DNA of 64,000 nt from contig QNGE01000943.1 in NCBI GenBank assembly GCA_008508345.1, positions 1-64,000 on the forward strand. The letters run 5' to 3'. The translations under genes were made by a program, and so were the position numbers. Under the pieces are notes generated by a model that was given only the letters and a program-made list of their open reading frames with translations, did not search any database and was not told where the DNA came from. Below are positions 14,172 to 24,971 of this stretch, one piece after another. Each line of letters opens with the position of its first letter. The stretch's first letter is position 1. The DNA comes from Paragonimus westermani. Lineage: Eukaryota; Platyhelminthes; Trematoda; Plagiorchiida; Troglotrematidae.

Positions 14172-16669
14172 TTTTGTTCCAGTGTTGCTTTGTACGATGC
14201 TGATGTGACTTTAGTCAGCAGCTCCATTAAATTCAATTTTTTGAGTTCCACTTACTTTTTCTCATACCTGCAAACCGTCCAATAGAATTTTTCATCGACC
14301 AACGGAGGCAGAAACATAAAGGAAAGAATCATTCTTTCATGACCGAGCTTCATCGGCAGCCACTGCAGGAACAAATGGGCTTCTAGTTCACCAATTTGTG
14401 CGGTGTGCCAGTACCTCATGACCTCTTAGTGTAATCTACTACATACCCGCATAGAATTGCCCATCCCACACACAAGAGTATTTTGGCCCTGTCTACAGAA
14501 TAAAAGTTTCCAGAAGTCAAGCTGTTACCGGGATTCTTACATTCAGGTGGATGAAGAACACCAACTGTTCACTACTTGAACACCAACTCCACATGTATAA
14601 ACTTATTCGTACATACATGACGCTAAAGAGATCAACGCCACTCACATTACAAGGAAGTCTTTTGCTAAAATTAGGAGATAAAAACGTCACACATTTGTAA
14701 GCGTCAAGAGAGGCACATGAACAACCCCAGGTAGGTTTGTAACTGGTCAAGCAAATGGTGTAAAGGGAATTACTCTCCTCAATCCGAATACATGGCAAGG
14801 AATCAGAATTGGGGACTCCCGGATTCATGAGATTTTATGTACCCACAGATTACTTGGGGGTGTTTTGTACAACCTGCCACTCTTGTTTATGCGTGACACC
14901 TCAGTAACTTTACATATTTTCTGCTATATTCCTCCAAATGTACTTCTTGGTTTAAGTGGAGCCACGCTGCTCTGAATCACTGTGAAGAGGTATCAAGAAT
15001 GAGCATGGTAACAGTCGTAAACCCAAATTGAGTAATAAGATATCCATGCAATCTCGTGCGAATGAGTTGCTTTTTGCATGCTCATTTCTCGGCTTATATG
15101 TTGTTACAGTTCTAACCAATATAAATGTCTTTCATGATCGTCATTGAAACCACTAGTTTTACACTCACTTGTGATTTCCATGTATAAAACTACCGGTCCA
15201 ATTTGTCTCTGGCTTGTATATGTGAGCGAATGTGAACATATACAAGATTATGTGTAGATGTACTGGATCAAACGAACTTGTTTATCTACCCAATGGTTTT
15301 GAACGCACAAGTACTTAATAAAAAGTGGCCATTGGTTTTTCTGTAGTAAATCACAAGCCAGAAATTTTGAGACTTTAAAACGCAGAGGGTTCGAAGCGGT
15401 TAGTTCCATTTCTGATGTTTACATACTCACTCTTTTTGGGAATTATAGATGACAGAAACCTAAACCTAGGTCCTTACAGTTAAAGCGTCAGAAGCTATGG
15501 CTTCCGGCTGACTGCCGACGTGCGGAAAGTGGTCTCATGACGATCTTTCCGAAAGTTTCGGCTTTATGTCTAAGTTACACCATGTGCCGGTTAGGTTTGA
15601 AGTAGTGTCTGTCACAGCTAATAGTGTAATTTAAAGGAGTAGTGATACACACTGTTAACAAATGGTGTCTCGTGGAGTGCACAACGGCTGGAAAACAACA
15701 ATGATAAACTGCGCAAACTCGGACGATATGGGCATCATGCATAGAACAGGCGTACTAATAACTAAGATCACTGAGGTTATTTGAACAATTCAGGTCATAG
15801 CAACGCCTATATGGTTGTATTACGTCAAGCGGCCAAATAAATTGAGCGCATTATGACAAATAAGGGCCTACAGCATTGTCACACACTTACTGCTTATCAT
15901 CTACACCCTTGCTCATCTTCTCAGTAGGTTTTAACTCACACGGACTCACACGCTACTCAATTCTTATTGATTGACCATTTTGTCTTACGACTAACAAAAT
16001 GGGGATTGCTGTGTCGGTTGAGTGGGCATTACTTGGTTGAGCAGTATCTGAATCAAGGCGTACAAACGTAGGTGACTTGCGTTTACCTTACAATATACAA
16101 CTGTTGCTTCAGTTACAAGTAAGGACATCCTGACGTTCCAGACGCAATTGGAAATAAATCTGAACAAAAAAGTGTGTGTGCAGATTACAAGAGTGTGTCG
16201 CGCTTTTTAAGTTGGGCACAATATTAAATTACTGCAGAGTGAAAAATGACTGTGAGTGTGCACCTTCCCAAAATCATGATGTGAACGTTCACCTACACTC
16301 ACTTTAGCTCAATAAGATTTGTGCGAATGGAATGTCAACAAAATACGACCACCCATAGTAATTACTGTATGTTAAAATGGTATTGACTACAGTTACATGG
16401 TATCAGTTAATGAACAGTGAAACTATTCCGACGAGATTTTGATATTTCGTATTAAGAGACTTTCTGCTGTGATCCCCAGATTATCTGAGTTACTGAAAGC
16501 TAGCAAATTCACTTCAAGCCTTTTGAATGAAAGAAAAGTGTTGGGATCGTGGGAGTTTCAGGTTTCTAAGTCACCTGCACAGGGAAGAAAGTGACTGGGA
16601 ATTTTCTCCGATAAACTACTGATGAAAGGTAGAAACACTAATGAATCAAGAACAAACCCCTGTACTCAC
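14172..16669. other. Noncoding stretch
   Basis: No gene or transposon protein is recognisable. A 103-codon frame at 14,517-14,828 on the minus strand has no known motif and is within chance length. Confidence 0.5.
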
Positions 16670-16691
16670 GGATGTACTGTATAGTACATCC
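16670..16691. repeat. Short hairpin, 9-bp arms
   Basis: ggatgtact and agtacatcc flank a 4-base loop. It is the first of a series of palindromes within 500 bp. Confidence 0.85.
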
Positions 16692-16796
16692 CTGAATACA
16701 GGAAGAAGAGATTAGACTCAAACATAAAACAACAGGCTCCAGATTTATGGTAAAACCGAGGCGACAAATGAAAATAATTGCATTTAGATGTAATTA

Positions 16797-16814
16797 TCGT
16801 TATATATATAACGA
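16797..16814. repeat. 18-bp perfect palindrome
   Basis: tcgttatatatataacga is its own reverse complement. It overlaps the next palindrome by three bases. Confidence 0.9.
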
Positions 16815-16847
16815 CATTTGAATATACATATGTATATTCAAATGTCG
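16812..16847. repeat. 36-bp perfect palindrome
   Basis: An uninterrupted self-complementary run with an AT-rich centre and no spacer: it starts cgacatttgaatatac and ends gtatattcaaatgtcg. Such a sequence can extrude as a cruciform. Confidence 0.95.
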
Positions 16848-16850
16848 AAT

Positions 16851-16876
16851 GGTTCACGTCAGTACTGACGTGAACC
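16851..16876. repeat. 26-bp perfect palindrome
   Basis: ggttcacgtcagt is followed directly by its reverse complement actgacgtgaacc. It lies 3 bp after the 36-bp palindrome. Confidence 0.95.
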
Positions 16877-16925
16877 AAAGACGTGCGTACGCATTCGGTT
16901 AAAATTTCAGTAAGAATAAGCAACC

Positions 16926-17161
16926 GTATACCTCTTTGGCAAATCACACTGCCCACAGGCTGACACCATGTAACTACAGAAAACAACACATTATATACAT
17001 GTGATATTGGTTACAGTGGTGTAAAATACTCCGGTTTATATAAACACATCCATATAAGCCGGACTATTTCACACCACTGTAATCAATATCATGTATACAA
17101 TATGGTGTTGGCAGTACTTACATGGTGTCAGCCTATGGGCAGTTTAATTTGGTTACCATAT
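16926..17161. repeat. Long imperfect inverted repeat (foldback element?)
   Basis: Two arms of about 110-115 bp (16,926-17,041 and 17,052-17,161) are inverted copies of each other around a spacer of about 10 bp. Matching blocks include ggctgacaccatgtaa against ttacatggtgtcagcc, and cagtggtgt against acaccactg. I judge the identity at roughly 85 percent, with small indels. The 107-codon minus-strand frame at 16,666-16,989 covers the left arm and is not a believable gene. This may be a decayed foldback or MITE-type element; no flanking target duplication was found. Confidence 0.85.
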
Positions 17162-17696
17162 GCTAATCACGCGCCGGCTTTTATAGTGAAACTGATTATC
17201 CATTGACAAGACATTCAACAATTAAGACGAAATCATACCTAGTCTCAGAAACTCACAAGTCATGTAGAAATGAAAAAACCAATCAGTACAGTACCCAAAA
17301 TACTTTCCATAAATATGACGCCCTCAAACACGACTAATTAATTCGGGAGCGGTGGTCGTAAATGCACATCATGATGTGTACAGAGAAAGAACCGCGGAAA
17401 GTTCTTAAAACAGCGCACTAATCAAGCGGTGAAACGTGAAAATGAATCAGGGAACATACTGTCAAACATTGCTGCACGTGTCGTCGGAATGCCCTAAGTG
17501 CACACATAGTCGGCGGTTCAGTAATAGACAGAGAAAGCCTACAGACTGAAAGATTAAAACACAATGACATCAATCAGCCAACAACATGTCTGACACATCG
17601 TGGACGCGATGATGAACGCACACTTTGATTTCCAGATCAACATTGACAGAACTAAGAGCAGAAGCCATAAGTTCAATTCGTAAATAACTCTAAAAT

Positions 17697-17926
17697 TTTA
17701 GATGAGACCCAACTGTGAAAAGTCAGGGCTTCGGCTGGATTCGAACCAGCAACAGACACAGCATGCCTCAACGCGGCAAGCTCTCTACCAGCTGAGCTAC
17801 GAAGCCACACCGGGAGCTCGGAAATTTCACATTTGGACTCTGTTACCCACCCGTCCCACTGTCTCATATGGAATCCACCAAATGATTCAGGGGATCGACT
17901 GCCCCGACAGTTGGGTCTCATCTAAA
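17697..17926 (-). mobile_element. 230-bp TIR element carrying a tRNA-like sequence
   Basis: Perfect 20-bp terminal inverted repeats (tttagatgagacccaactgt at 17,697-17,716 and its reverse complement at 17,907-17,926) bound a 230-bp unit. Inside, on the minus strand, is a tRNA-like sequence at 17,727-17,806. Between the tRNA-like part and the right-hand repeat lie about 100 bp that I do not recognise. The layout combines a tRNA-derived SINE-like promoter with MITE-like ends. No transposase is encoded, so it would be non-autonomous. No target-site duplication was identified; both flanks are AT-rich. Confidence 0.75.
17727..17806 (-). tRNA. tRNA-like sequence (probable tRNA-derived SINE or pseudo-tRNA)
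   Basis: The minus strand folds as a near-complete cloverleaf. It has a perfect 7-bp acceptor stem (GGCUUCG/CGAAGCC), a D stem GCUC/GAGC and a perfect T arm (GCUGG-UUCGAAU-CCAGC). Both RNA polymerase III boxes match consensus: A box TAGCTCAGCTGG and B box GGTTCGAATCC. The anticodon arm is poor: only four pairs (UGCC/GGCA) close the loop GCGUUGA, position 33 is C instead of the near-universal U, and about 12 bases then separate it from the T arm. By geometry the anticodon would be GUU (Asn), but I do not trust this. The good promoter with the poor anticodon arm fits a SINE head better than a working tRNA. There is no CCA or clear terminator. Confidence 0.6.
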
Positions 17927-19783
17927 TTCATAAATTTGCCACACTACTTGTTAGTTCTAAAATTTTATTCAAACTTTATTTCGCTAGCCCACGCAAATTT
18001 TTGGTATATTCGTGTCTTGTTCACCCAGATTTATATGTCATCCCCGTAATTTTTTGTCGAACAGTGTAATGTGATACTCGATATTATGTGACATGCGTGC
18101 GGCAGTTGTCTATACTTTACCGCCGGATCCCTTGTGACGTCCACAAATCCCTGAACACCTCAAGGCTTGGCTCATTCATATCATCCCATTATCATTCCAC
18201 GTAACCTTTTTAACTACAACCCCACTATAAATCGCCTTTTCCTTGGGGCTATTTTTGTAGCACGTTTATCGCAAATTCACTCGTTTCTGGGTGGTAAATC
18301 TACCATCTCCATTATCATGAATTTCATTCTCTATAATAACCACGTTTCATTCTCTACCACTGAAAACGAACCCCAATCATTACAGCGCTTCTCCGAACTG
18401 GCACAGTTGGTAAGTGGTGAAAAATGTTGGGCGCGATCCAATAAAATGATACTCAGTTTGTATTCACCATCGAAAGCCGATCGGCAATAAAAAGGCCCAG
18501 CGCGTTAACTTCAGCGCATTAGTGTTGACCCTGTAAAATAGTGTACATAGAAACACGCCAAGCTAAGGAAGCACGGTGCGGGTTGTGAGTTTTGCCTCTA
18601 GAGAGATGATACAACGTGGATAGCTTGACTAAAACAAAAGCGTTTAAAGACAAAATCATCAGAACGGTATAGTTGGATGCGAATATCAAAATATTACTAG
18701 ATATAGTCGCCACGTAGCTCTTCCCCCAGAAGGCTGGTAAGTATTACACAGGCCTGCTTTGTAGCAGAAAAGGAGAAAAAATTACATCTGTGGCGACCCT
18801 ATTTGTTTATGGCTAACTGCGTTGAAGTTACAGTTAGCATTTGTACTCTCTCCCTCCCCCACATTTTGTATGCTCTTAAACGTTTGTTTGAACGAGCATG
18901 GTTACCGGCAGGCCACCCGCGCATTCGAACGTTTCTGCCTCGGTGCCTGCTCGCATGGCGTTTTGCTGTGTTGACGTTAAGTCTCGCTCTCGTCGATTTT
19001 ACGTGTCGACAATATATTTCTCGTCTACTCGTTGCGTTGTTCGTAATTGATCGGCCATAGCCCGTCTGAACTCTACATATCTCGTATTTTTTTCTGGTCA
19101 CAGTTACAGGATGATACACACAGAGAATGATGGTGCGTGATGGGAAATGTCAAATTTCTGGAGGTTTCGGTTGGAAATGGCAGCTGCGTTAGTATGCTCT
19201 GTTTATTTGTGTCATCTATTCTTCGGTGCGTTTCTTATCTATCGCAGCGCCTGCCCAACCCTTGGGGGAAAAGAAGGGTAGGCTCGTTCGGTACAGTGCA
19301 ATAGGTAGTTAAGAGTTGTCTGTCCACGCACCATGTTCGGATCGTCTGCAGGAGAAAAAACACAGGACAGGCGGAAAGGGAAAAACTCACCAAGTCAACA
19401 TATCCAACGGAATAAATAATTTCGCGGCCGACCTTACATAAACACTGCAACTTTGTGTCGATGCTTTCGGTTTCCTCTACTTTTTGCAGTCCTGTCTAAA
19501 GTCGATAAACTCGAAAAAGAAAAAGTTTAGCAAGCGAATAAACTTCGTTCAGAACGACGCCATTTTGTTCGTGGGCATAGTAACGCATCAGGTAACTGCG
19601 ATCGCGTAGGGGTCAAAACAAACAGTTCATCGGTTTTTCTACTTGCCAGATTAACCAAAACTCATAAATGGATGAGTCGGTAAATAGTTAACATTCAAAT
19701 GGGAAGCGTTTCGTACCACAGATCAAAACAGCAGGTGAATTAAAGCGATGAGTGCGAATGTTCGCATGTTATGTTGATGAACG
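17927..19783. other. Noncoding stretch
   Basis: No recognisable gene. Open frames of 107 codons (18,167-18,490, plus) and 106 codons (18,799-19,119, minus) lack known motifs. The 3' LTR of the Gypsy element to the right would be expected here on the minus strand, but I could not pair any sequence with a partner beyond 22.3 kb. Confidence 0.5.
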
Positions 19784-20113
19784 TCATTTCCAAAAATAAG
19801 AAATGTTAACAAACTCCACGAAACGTACAGGCTTACACAGCTCCACATCAAGATGATTATACTTAGAGGTAGATGCTGACGTGGCTGATGGTTTTCTCAC
19901 AAATGCTGGATTCAGCCTTTCAAGAGAATTTACCTCGACTTTACCACTTCGGCTAATGGTGAAGGTTTTCGTGTCTCTTGCGAGGACACGATAGGGGCCG
20001 GTGTATGGGGGATGCAGTGGCCACTTTAGGTTATCCGTGCGAAGGAAGATATGAGTACAAGAGTACAGTTTAGCGTGCACACGCACAGCTGCTGACTGCG
20101 CTTTAGGCTGCAC
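19784..20113 (-). pseudogene. Gypsy integrase C-terminal region
   Basis: An open minus-strand frame of 109 codons. It reads LYSCTHIFLRTDNLKWPL, PPYTGPYRVLARDTKTF and VNSLERLNPAF, the block that ends many Gypsy polyproteins (HVFVR.D...PL..PY.GPY.VL...KTF...DRLKPA). The integrase catalytic core should lie at about 20,114-20,600 on the same strand, but I could not read a clean D,D-35-E there. The frame is intact here but detached from the rest of pol. Confidence 0.8.
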
Positions 20114-20612
20114 CAGGCGCAGCTTTCACATGTGGCGCACCACACGAGCTGTGTAGCTGCCGTAGTCGTACGGTGCTGATGGTGCAGTTAAAAACAAGTT
20201 CACCTGGTAACCTGCGTGCAACCAAAAATTGGGTCGGCTGCGGTAGCGTTTAGGTCCTCTTTCACCGTGTTTCGCAGCCCTAAAAGAACTAACGGGAGTG
20301 CCTCTTTCGAAGAAGAGTTAGCATGTACACTAAGGGCAGCTGTTAGCTAGCGGTGGAAGCGCTCAACCATTCCATTTACTGTCAGATGGTTACTGTAATG
20401 CGAATGTGCTTGCCTCCAATCATATTTAAGAGGGCCTCAAAATGTCATTCAAAGTGTGATCCGCGATCTGTGGTCACCACTGCTGGACAGCCGAATTGTT
20501 CCAGTCAGCTTTTTAGGATGGTGCTGGCTACTTTTCCTTATTCGAATTTGGGTGGTGGTATGGCTGCAGGTCATATTTTGATGCGGTCAACACACTTCCG
20601 CTATCGCACCCT

Positions 20613-20861
20613 TCAGTTTAACAAACGCAGTGCGTGCAGCCTCTGCGAACTGAAATTTCCGTTCAACTTCACGAGAAGATCGGTCATCGGCTGCATTGTG
20701 TGAGCACAGTGAGGTATGGAACGTCTGTCGTAGTTGAACAGACCACTAAACCGACAGAGTTGCTCAAAGGAATGTGGCTCGTGGTATTCACGTGTAGATC
20801 CGACTTCATGCGTGAATGCGGCGATTACCTTTTCTGAGATCTTGTGACCCAGAACTTCCAT
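20613..20861 (-). pseudogene. Gypsy RT connection / RNase H entry
   Basis: Minus-strand frame of 82 codons starting MEVLGHKISEKVIAAF and containing FSGLFNYDRRSIPHCA and MQPMTDLL. This matches the conserved Gypsy stretch with LGH.IS..GI..., LR.FLG..NYYRRFIP and PL..LL. It follows the polymerase palm and leads into RNase H. RNase H itself is not readable downstream. Confidence 0.8.
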
Positions 20862-21503
20862 GGTGGTCTTACCTAGTTTGTATTTGGTGGGACTTAATGT
20901 GACACCATTTTGGGTCGACCGTTTCAGTAAGATGCGAAGATGTGTGAGATGTTCCTCCTATGAGAAACTGGTCATGAAATATCATTCAGGTGAGGGCAGA
21001 CATAGTCCAAATCACGTAAAACCTCACGAATGAAGCGTTGAAAGGTTTGAGCCGCGTTGCTCTGGCCAGATGACGTTCAAAAAATTCGAAACAACTAAAA
21101 CGGATTATAACAGTGGTTTCGGGTGTCTTCTTTAGCTACCGGGATCTGGTGCTAAGCATGTACTAAATCTATCTTCCCGAAAGTTTTCTCCGTGTCAGCA
21201 AGCGGTTAACTCCTGCATATACGGGATTGGATAACTGTCATGAGCGGTTGCTTTGTTTGTCCCTCGTTGATCACCGCGTGGACTCCAATCACCTGACTTC
21301 TTATGGGCGATATGCAAAGATGAGGCCCATGGATTCTCCGAAAGGTGTACTATTCCGAGTTCAAGCATATACTCGAACTCTACCCTGGCAAATTTGAGTT
21401 TTTTGGGGCCAACCGACGAGACCATGTAGGGACGGGGGTATTCCTCGTACGGATATGGCGTGTGACATTTTGGGTCACCGGTGAAATATCGTTCGATGTG
21501 CAA
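20862..21503 (-). pseudogene. Gypsy reverse transcriptase palm/fingers, catalytic Asp changed
   Basis: The frame at 21,503-21,195 reads FEYMLELGIVHLSENPWASS and HKKSGDWSPRGDQRGTNKAT and ends in YPIPYMQELTA, the fingers of a CsRn1-type RT. After a frameshift, minus-strand sequence near 21,060-20,980 reads NAAQTFQRFIREVLRDLDYV and then HLND at 20,981-20,992 where the catalytic Y.DD box belongs. One of the two catalytic aspartates is therefore Asn. Frameshifts and stops break the domain, so it cannot be active. Confidence 0.85.
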
Positions 21504-21542
21504 ACGAGTTGTGGGAACTCAGTGAAGAGATCCACAAAATGT

Positions 21543-21974
21543 TCAGAAGCGACGGGTTGGGCAAATACAGGTGTCATAGCTGCAACTGTCGTGCGTGCAG
21601 GGTATGGTCAGCCCAGTGTCGAAATAGGTCAGCAGACGACGTCTCTCATCGACCAGAAGGTCGAAGTGCCAGAGAAAGTCGATACCGATTATGGCTAAAG
21701 ATACTGCTGCAATTGTGAACACCCAGCAAAACGTCCGTCGGAGGCCCAGACTGAGGATTAAGGGCCGCTGCCCATAAGTAGTTATGGAAGTGCCGTTTGC
21801 GGCGTGGAGCTGTGAGCTGCAGGGCTGTGACAGAAATACGCTAACCTGTGCCTCGGTAACAATCAGGAACGTGTTTCTGGTATCCACATCCCGTACAAAA
21901 TCAGGATGACTGTGGGAGTTAACGGTGACCACACTGTTTGCCAATAAAGTTCGGTCGCTGATTTTGCAACGCAT
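21543..21974 (-). pseudogene. Gypsy aspartic protease, active site lost
   Basis: A 143-codon open minus-strand frame. The protease core reads FLIVTEAQVSVF where functional relatives have F.VDTGAEVSV, so the catalytic D-T-G is V-T-E. Downstream HAANGTSITTYGQRPLILSL, RRTFCWVFTIA and IGIDFLWHFDLLVDERRR are well preserved and typical of the CsRn1 group. The frame has stayed open although the active site is gone, which suggests chance preservation and not selection. It lies directly upstream of the RT on the same strand. Confidence 0.85.
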
Positions 21975-22330
21975 CGATGATGCGTAGTTGCAGGGTTTGG
22001 TGCACCTTTCGGCTCAGCTGCCGGAACGGTTGTGGTTCTGGCAAACAGTTTTGACCGCGATATGTCGCCTGGGTGATATGGTAGGTCGGAGGCCTGGATA
22101 TCTTTGAGAAAAGTTAGTTCGAGCTATGTCACAAAACTGCGATTTCTGACCTTTGAGCTTCAGTTTCTGTCGGACCACGTTTTAAGGTGGCCATATTAAC
22201 CAGACCGCCTAGTTTAGAACGTTTAATAGAATCTGGTACACACAAGCAACCAAGTAGTGGCTGAAAACGCACCACTACTTGGTCGGATATTCCTTCTGTC
22301 TCAGCAAAGTCAGAGATAGTACGCACTGAG

Positions 22331-24031
22331 ATTTAAAAACGTCAATCTAAAAACCAGTATTGCCAGAAATTATTTGAAGTATTCCAAGTATAACTGGCGT
22401 TGCGAAACAATCAAACTGTAACACAATCCACTGAAGGGCTTTTCCAACATACAGTTACCCAACGGAGTTGCAGGAGAAACCAAAACTTTCGGGTACGAGA
22501 AATTATCCATAAATGCGTTACATCAACTTTATCGAGTCCAACAACTGTGTCTGATGCGGTCTCACGCAGTGGCTTCGGATGCGCGGCATATTGGGCATAA
22601 TACAATGAAAAAACCGCAACACTTTTCCATCCGTCATCTGAAATCACGTATGGACACCAAAAAATAAAGAAAATCAAGTAATATTAAAGCGAAAATGGCA
22701 GCAAAAGTAGCGTTCGCTCACACATAGGAATGGAAGTGGCAATCGATCATTTTTGTCCGTGCGTTTTTCAACACAGACTGGATACTGAGCAAGATTTCGG
22801 TAGCAGTATAAAGGGCATCTCCAAAAAGTTCGTTATCTACTGGCTTGTTGACGCATCTGTTTGTTGCATGAATAGCACAATAAACAGAACAAAATAGTAC
22901 AATTCCCTAGGTAAACCAATTGTCGAATGAAAATTGACGACGCTTACGCGCTTTGTAACTCGGTCGATGCTGGGAACTTATCTTGACGTGACAGCACTCA
23001 AGATGGTTTGTCTTATATAGGTCACCGCAATGATTGCCAACAAACAGCGGAACGGAAGTTAGTCACTTAAATTGTGGTGAGCCAGAAAGATGTGTTTGGT
23101 GCACGATTACGTGCAGATTACTGGATAAAACAGCCGAATCTTGTGACGATCAACAAGATACGCACATTGTGGGGGTCCTGCATTATGCCCTAAGGTTTGT
23201 CCGTGAAAGATTAATATGGTGCAGTGATCTGGTGGTGTAAACCTACCTGACACCCAGTGGACAGCATAATGACGTCCGATTTCACTAGGTGAGAGACTTT
23301 CATAAAACACCAGACTGGAACACATATGACGAGATCATTAGTACACACCTCACTCCAGTTTAGATAACCAGAGTCGATACAAGTTATCGACAGCAGGCAT
23401 CTTACTCACAAACCGTGATAACTGGAGCTGTTGCGAATAGGATTATATCACCACATATTTCAATTTCTCACCTCGGTTTCTGCTGCGGAAACCAAAATCA
23501 CCAAAACCAGTGTTATTGACTCATACTTTATTTTTTGATTGGTCAATAATTTAAACGACCGTAACCTGTGTTGTTTTTCAAATTCTGGCATTGAAACGCA
23601 GTTTACTGACGCCATCCTGTTTTGCGATTGAGTGGGTTGTGTTCATGATATAATGGGTTTTAGGCTCCCAGTTTTCTGACTTTAACTAGTTTCCATTTAT
23701 TATTGAGCTCCTGCCCTCAAAATGCAGCTGTCTGTCGTTGTTTTCAATTCATGGCGCATCGTGGTATGGTTCCCATTATACTCTAGTCCCAATGCGGTGT
23801 TCGAAAGATACTCAATCGGCCTCTGCGGTAAGGCCTCTTGGAATTTTGGGTTGACTGCCCTGCAAAAAGTTCTAAATTCCGTGTCAAAGAATGGCCACTC
23901 AGAATAATCATAACTGGAAAATAACTACTCATGTGCATAAATTTGGCAGGTAATACCGCACTGGATAGCAGTTACTACAGTATTTTGCGTCTCCAGCTTC
24001 AGGGAAACCTCGAACCTCAGGAACAGATGAT
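22331..24031. other. Noncoding stretch
   Basis: No gene or transposon domain recognised on either strand between the Gypsy element and the LINE fragment at 24,032. The 104-codon frame at 23,931-24,245 runs across the left edge of tract A. Confidence 0.5.
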
Positions 24032-24813
24032 GATCGTGTCTGGCGGTTACGGGCAATCTTTTTGCGACGTTCATTTGTGTCTTTTTCGCCTAGAATCAAG
24101 CAGGTTTGTATGCGCGCACTGGAAAAACTTCTTCAACCTGCAGTACGCACAGAAGCGTCCAATTTTGACCCTGATTGTGCGATGTTCACTGAATAGACAT
24201 GCAGCTATATGTGTTCTGCTTGCAATGCGTCTCAGAAAGTCCTAACAAGATTCGTACACCACGCAGGTTTAAGTGGCATGCCTAACAGAAAACATCCATC
24301 GATTGATTACTGTTGAATACAGGAGTCCTAGCGAGCAAGGCGCACAGTTTTGGGTCCGTTGTGTCTTATCTATTCGTCATGACATCCTTGTGCCTGAGGC
24401 ATGGTGCTCCTCAGATCCTCCAGGAACACAGCTGAAAATCATAGGTTATCGTATGTTTCGTAAGGCTGGTCACACCGAGTGAGACAGCGGATGCATCACC
24501 TACATAAAAGAGCCAATTTTCCACAATCACGTTCAACACCTCATCACGACATCGGCGACTCCTCGTGATTGCCAATCTGTACTGCTTCTCATGAGTTTCT
24601 CATAAGGTGCACACGCAGACCACTTAATACCACTAGCAGTAAAACTAACGCAACCGTTGAAACAGAGAAATTCCAGGAAGAGCCCTTTCATAAAACTCTT
24701 CAAACCACATTTCGCTACTTCGTTTGGTGTGAACAGCAATACGCCACCCGCAATTATTCCAACAAAAGTAGACAAAACCCTGAATAGTGTTGCGCTCGCA
24801 GTCAGCTACTAAT
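24032..24813 (+). repeat. Tract A: LINE endonuclease fragment, inverted twin at 32,286-33,067
   Basis: All 782 bases match 32,286-33,067 in reverse complement with no indel (partner coordinates sum to 57,099). I found three mismatches, at 24,138, 24,602 and 24,798. Flanking sequence on both sides is unrelated between the copies. The plus strand carries part of a LINE endonuclease: a frame at 24,273-24,482 reads HDILVPEAWCSSDPPG and IIGYRMFRKAGH, matching the (D).I.VTE.WL...... and GY..FR.DR blocks of APE-type endonucleases. No RT follows here, whereas the partner is followed by RT in the right order, so this copy looks like the derived one. Confidence 0.85.
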
Positions 24814-24971
24814 GACTCCGCGCGTTTTTAATAGGGCAAGTAAGTACTGTTTGAATATTTAATTTGAAGCTTCTCTTATATTTTTTATCTGTGATACTAT
24901 TATCATCCATATTCTGGTCACATTCCACTTTTGTCCAAGTCTACCCGAAAATAAGATTATATTCATGAAAG

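Larger units (their letters stand above)
19784..22330 (-). mobile_element. CsRn1-like Ty3/Gypsy retrotransposon, degraded, no LTRs seen
   Basis: Four pol blocks lie in the order expected for a minus-strand element: protease (21,974-21,543), reverse transcriptase (21,503 to about 20,900), connection/RNase H start (20,861-20,613) and integrase C-terminus (20,113-19,784). They sit in different frames with stops between them. The wording of the blocks (ANGTSITTYGQRPL, FEYMLELGIV, GPYRVLARDTKTF) is that of the CsRn1 group. Gag upstream of the protease (22.0-22.33 kb) is weak at best. Matching LTRs were not found, so the ends given are only those of the recognisable coding part. Confidence 0.85.

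Noticed and set aside
16666..16989. 107-codon minus-strand frame as a gene
   Set aside because: It runs through two palindromes and one arm of the large hairpin; its sequence is explained by the inverted repeats.
17673..18049. Overlapping frames of 82 and 115 codons on opposite strands
   Set aside because: Both read through the tRNA-like sequence and its inverted repeats, so they are shadows.
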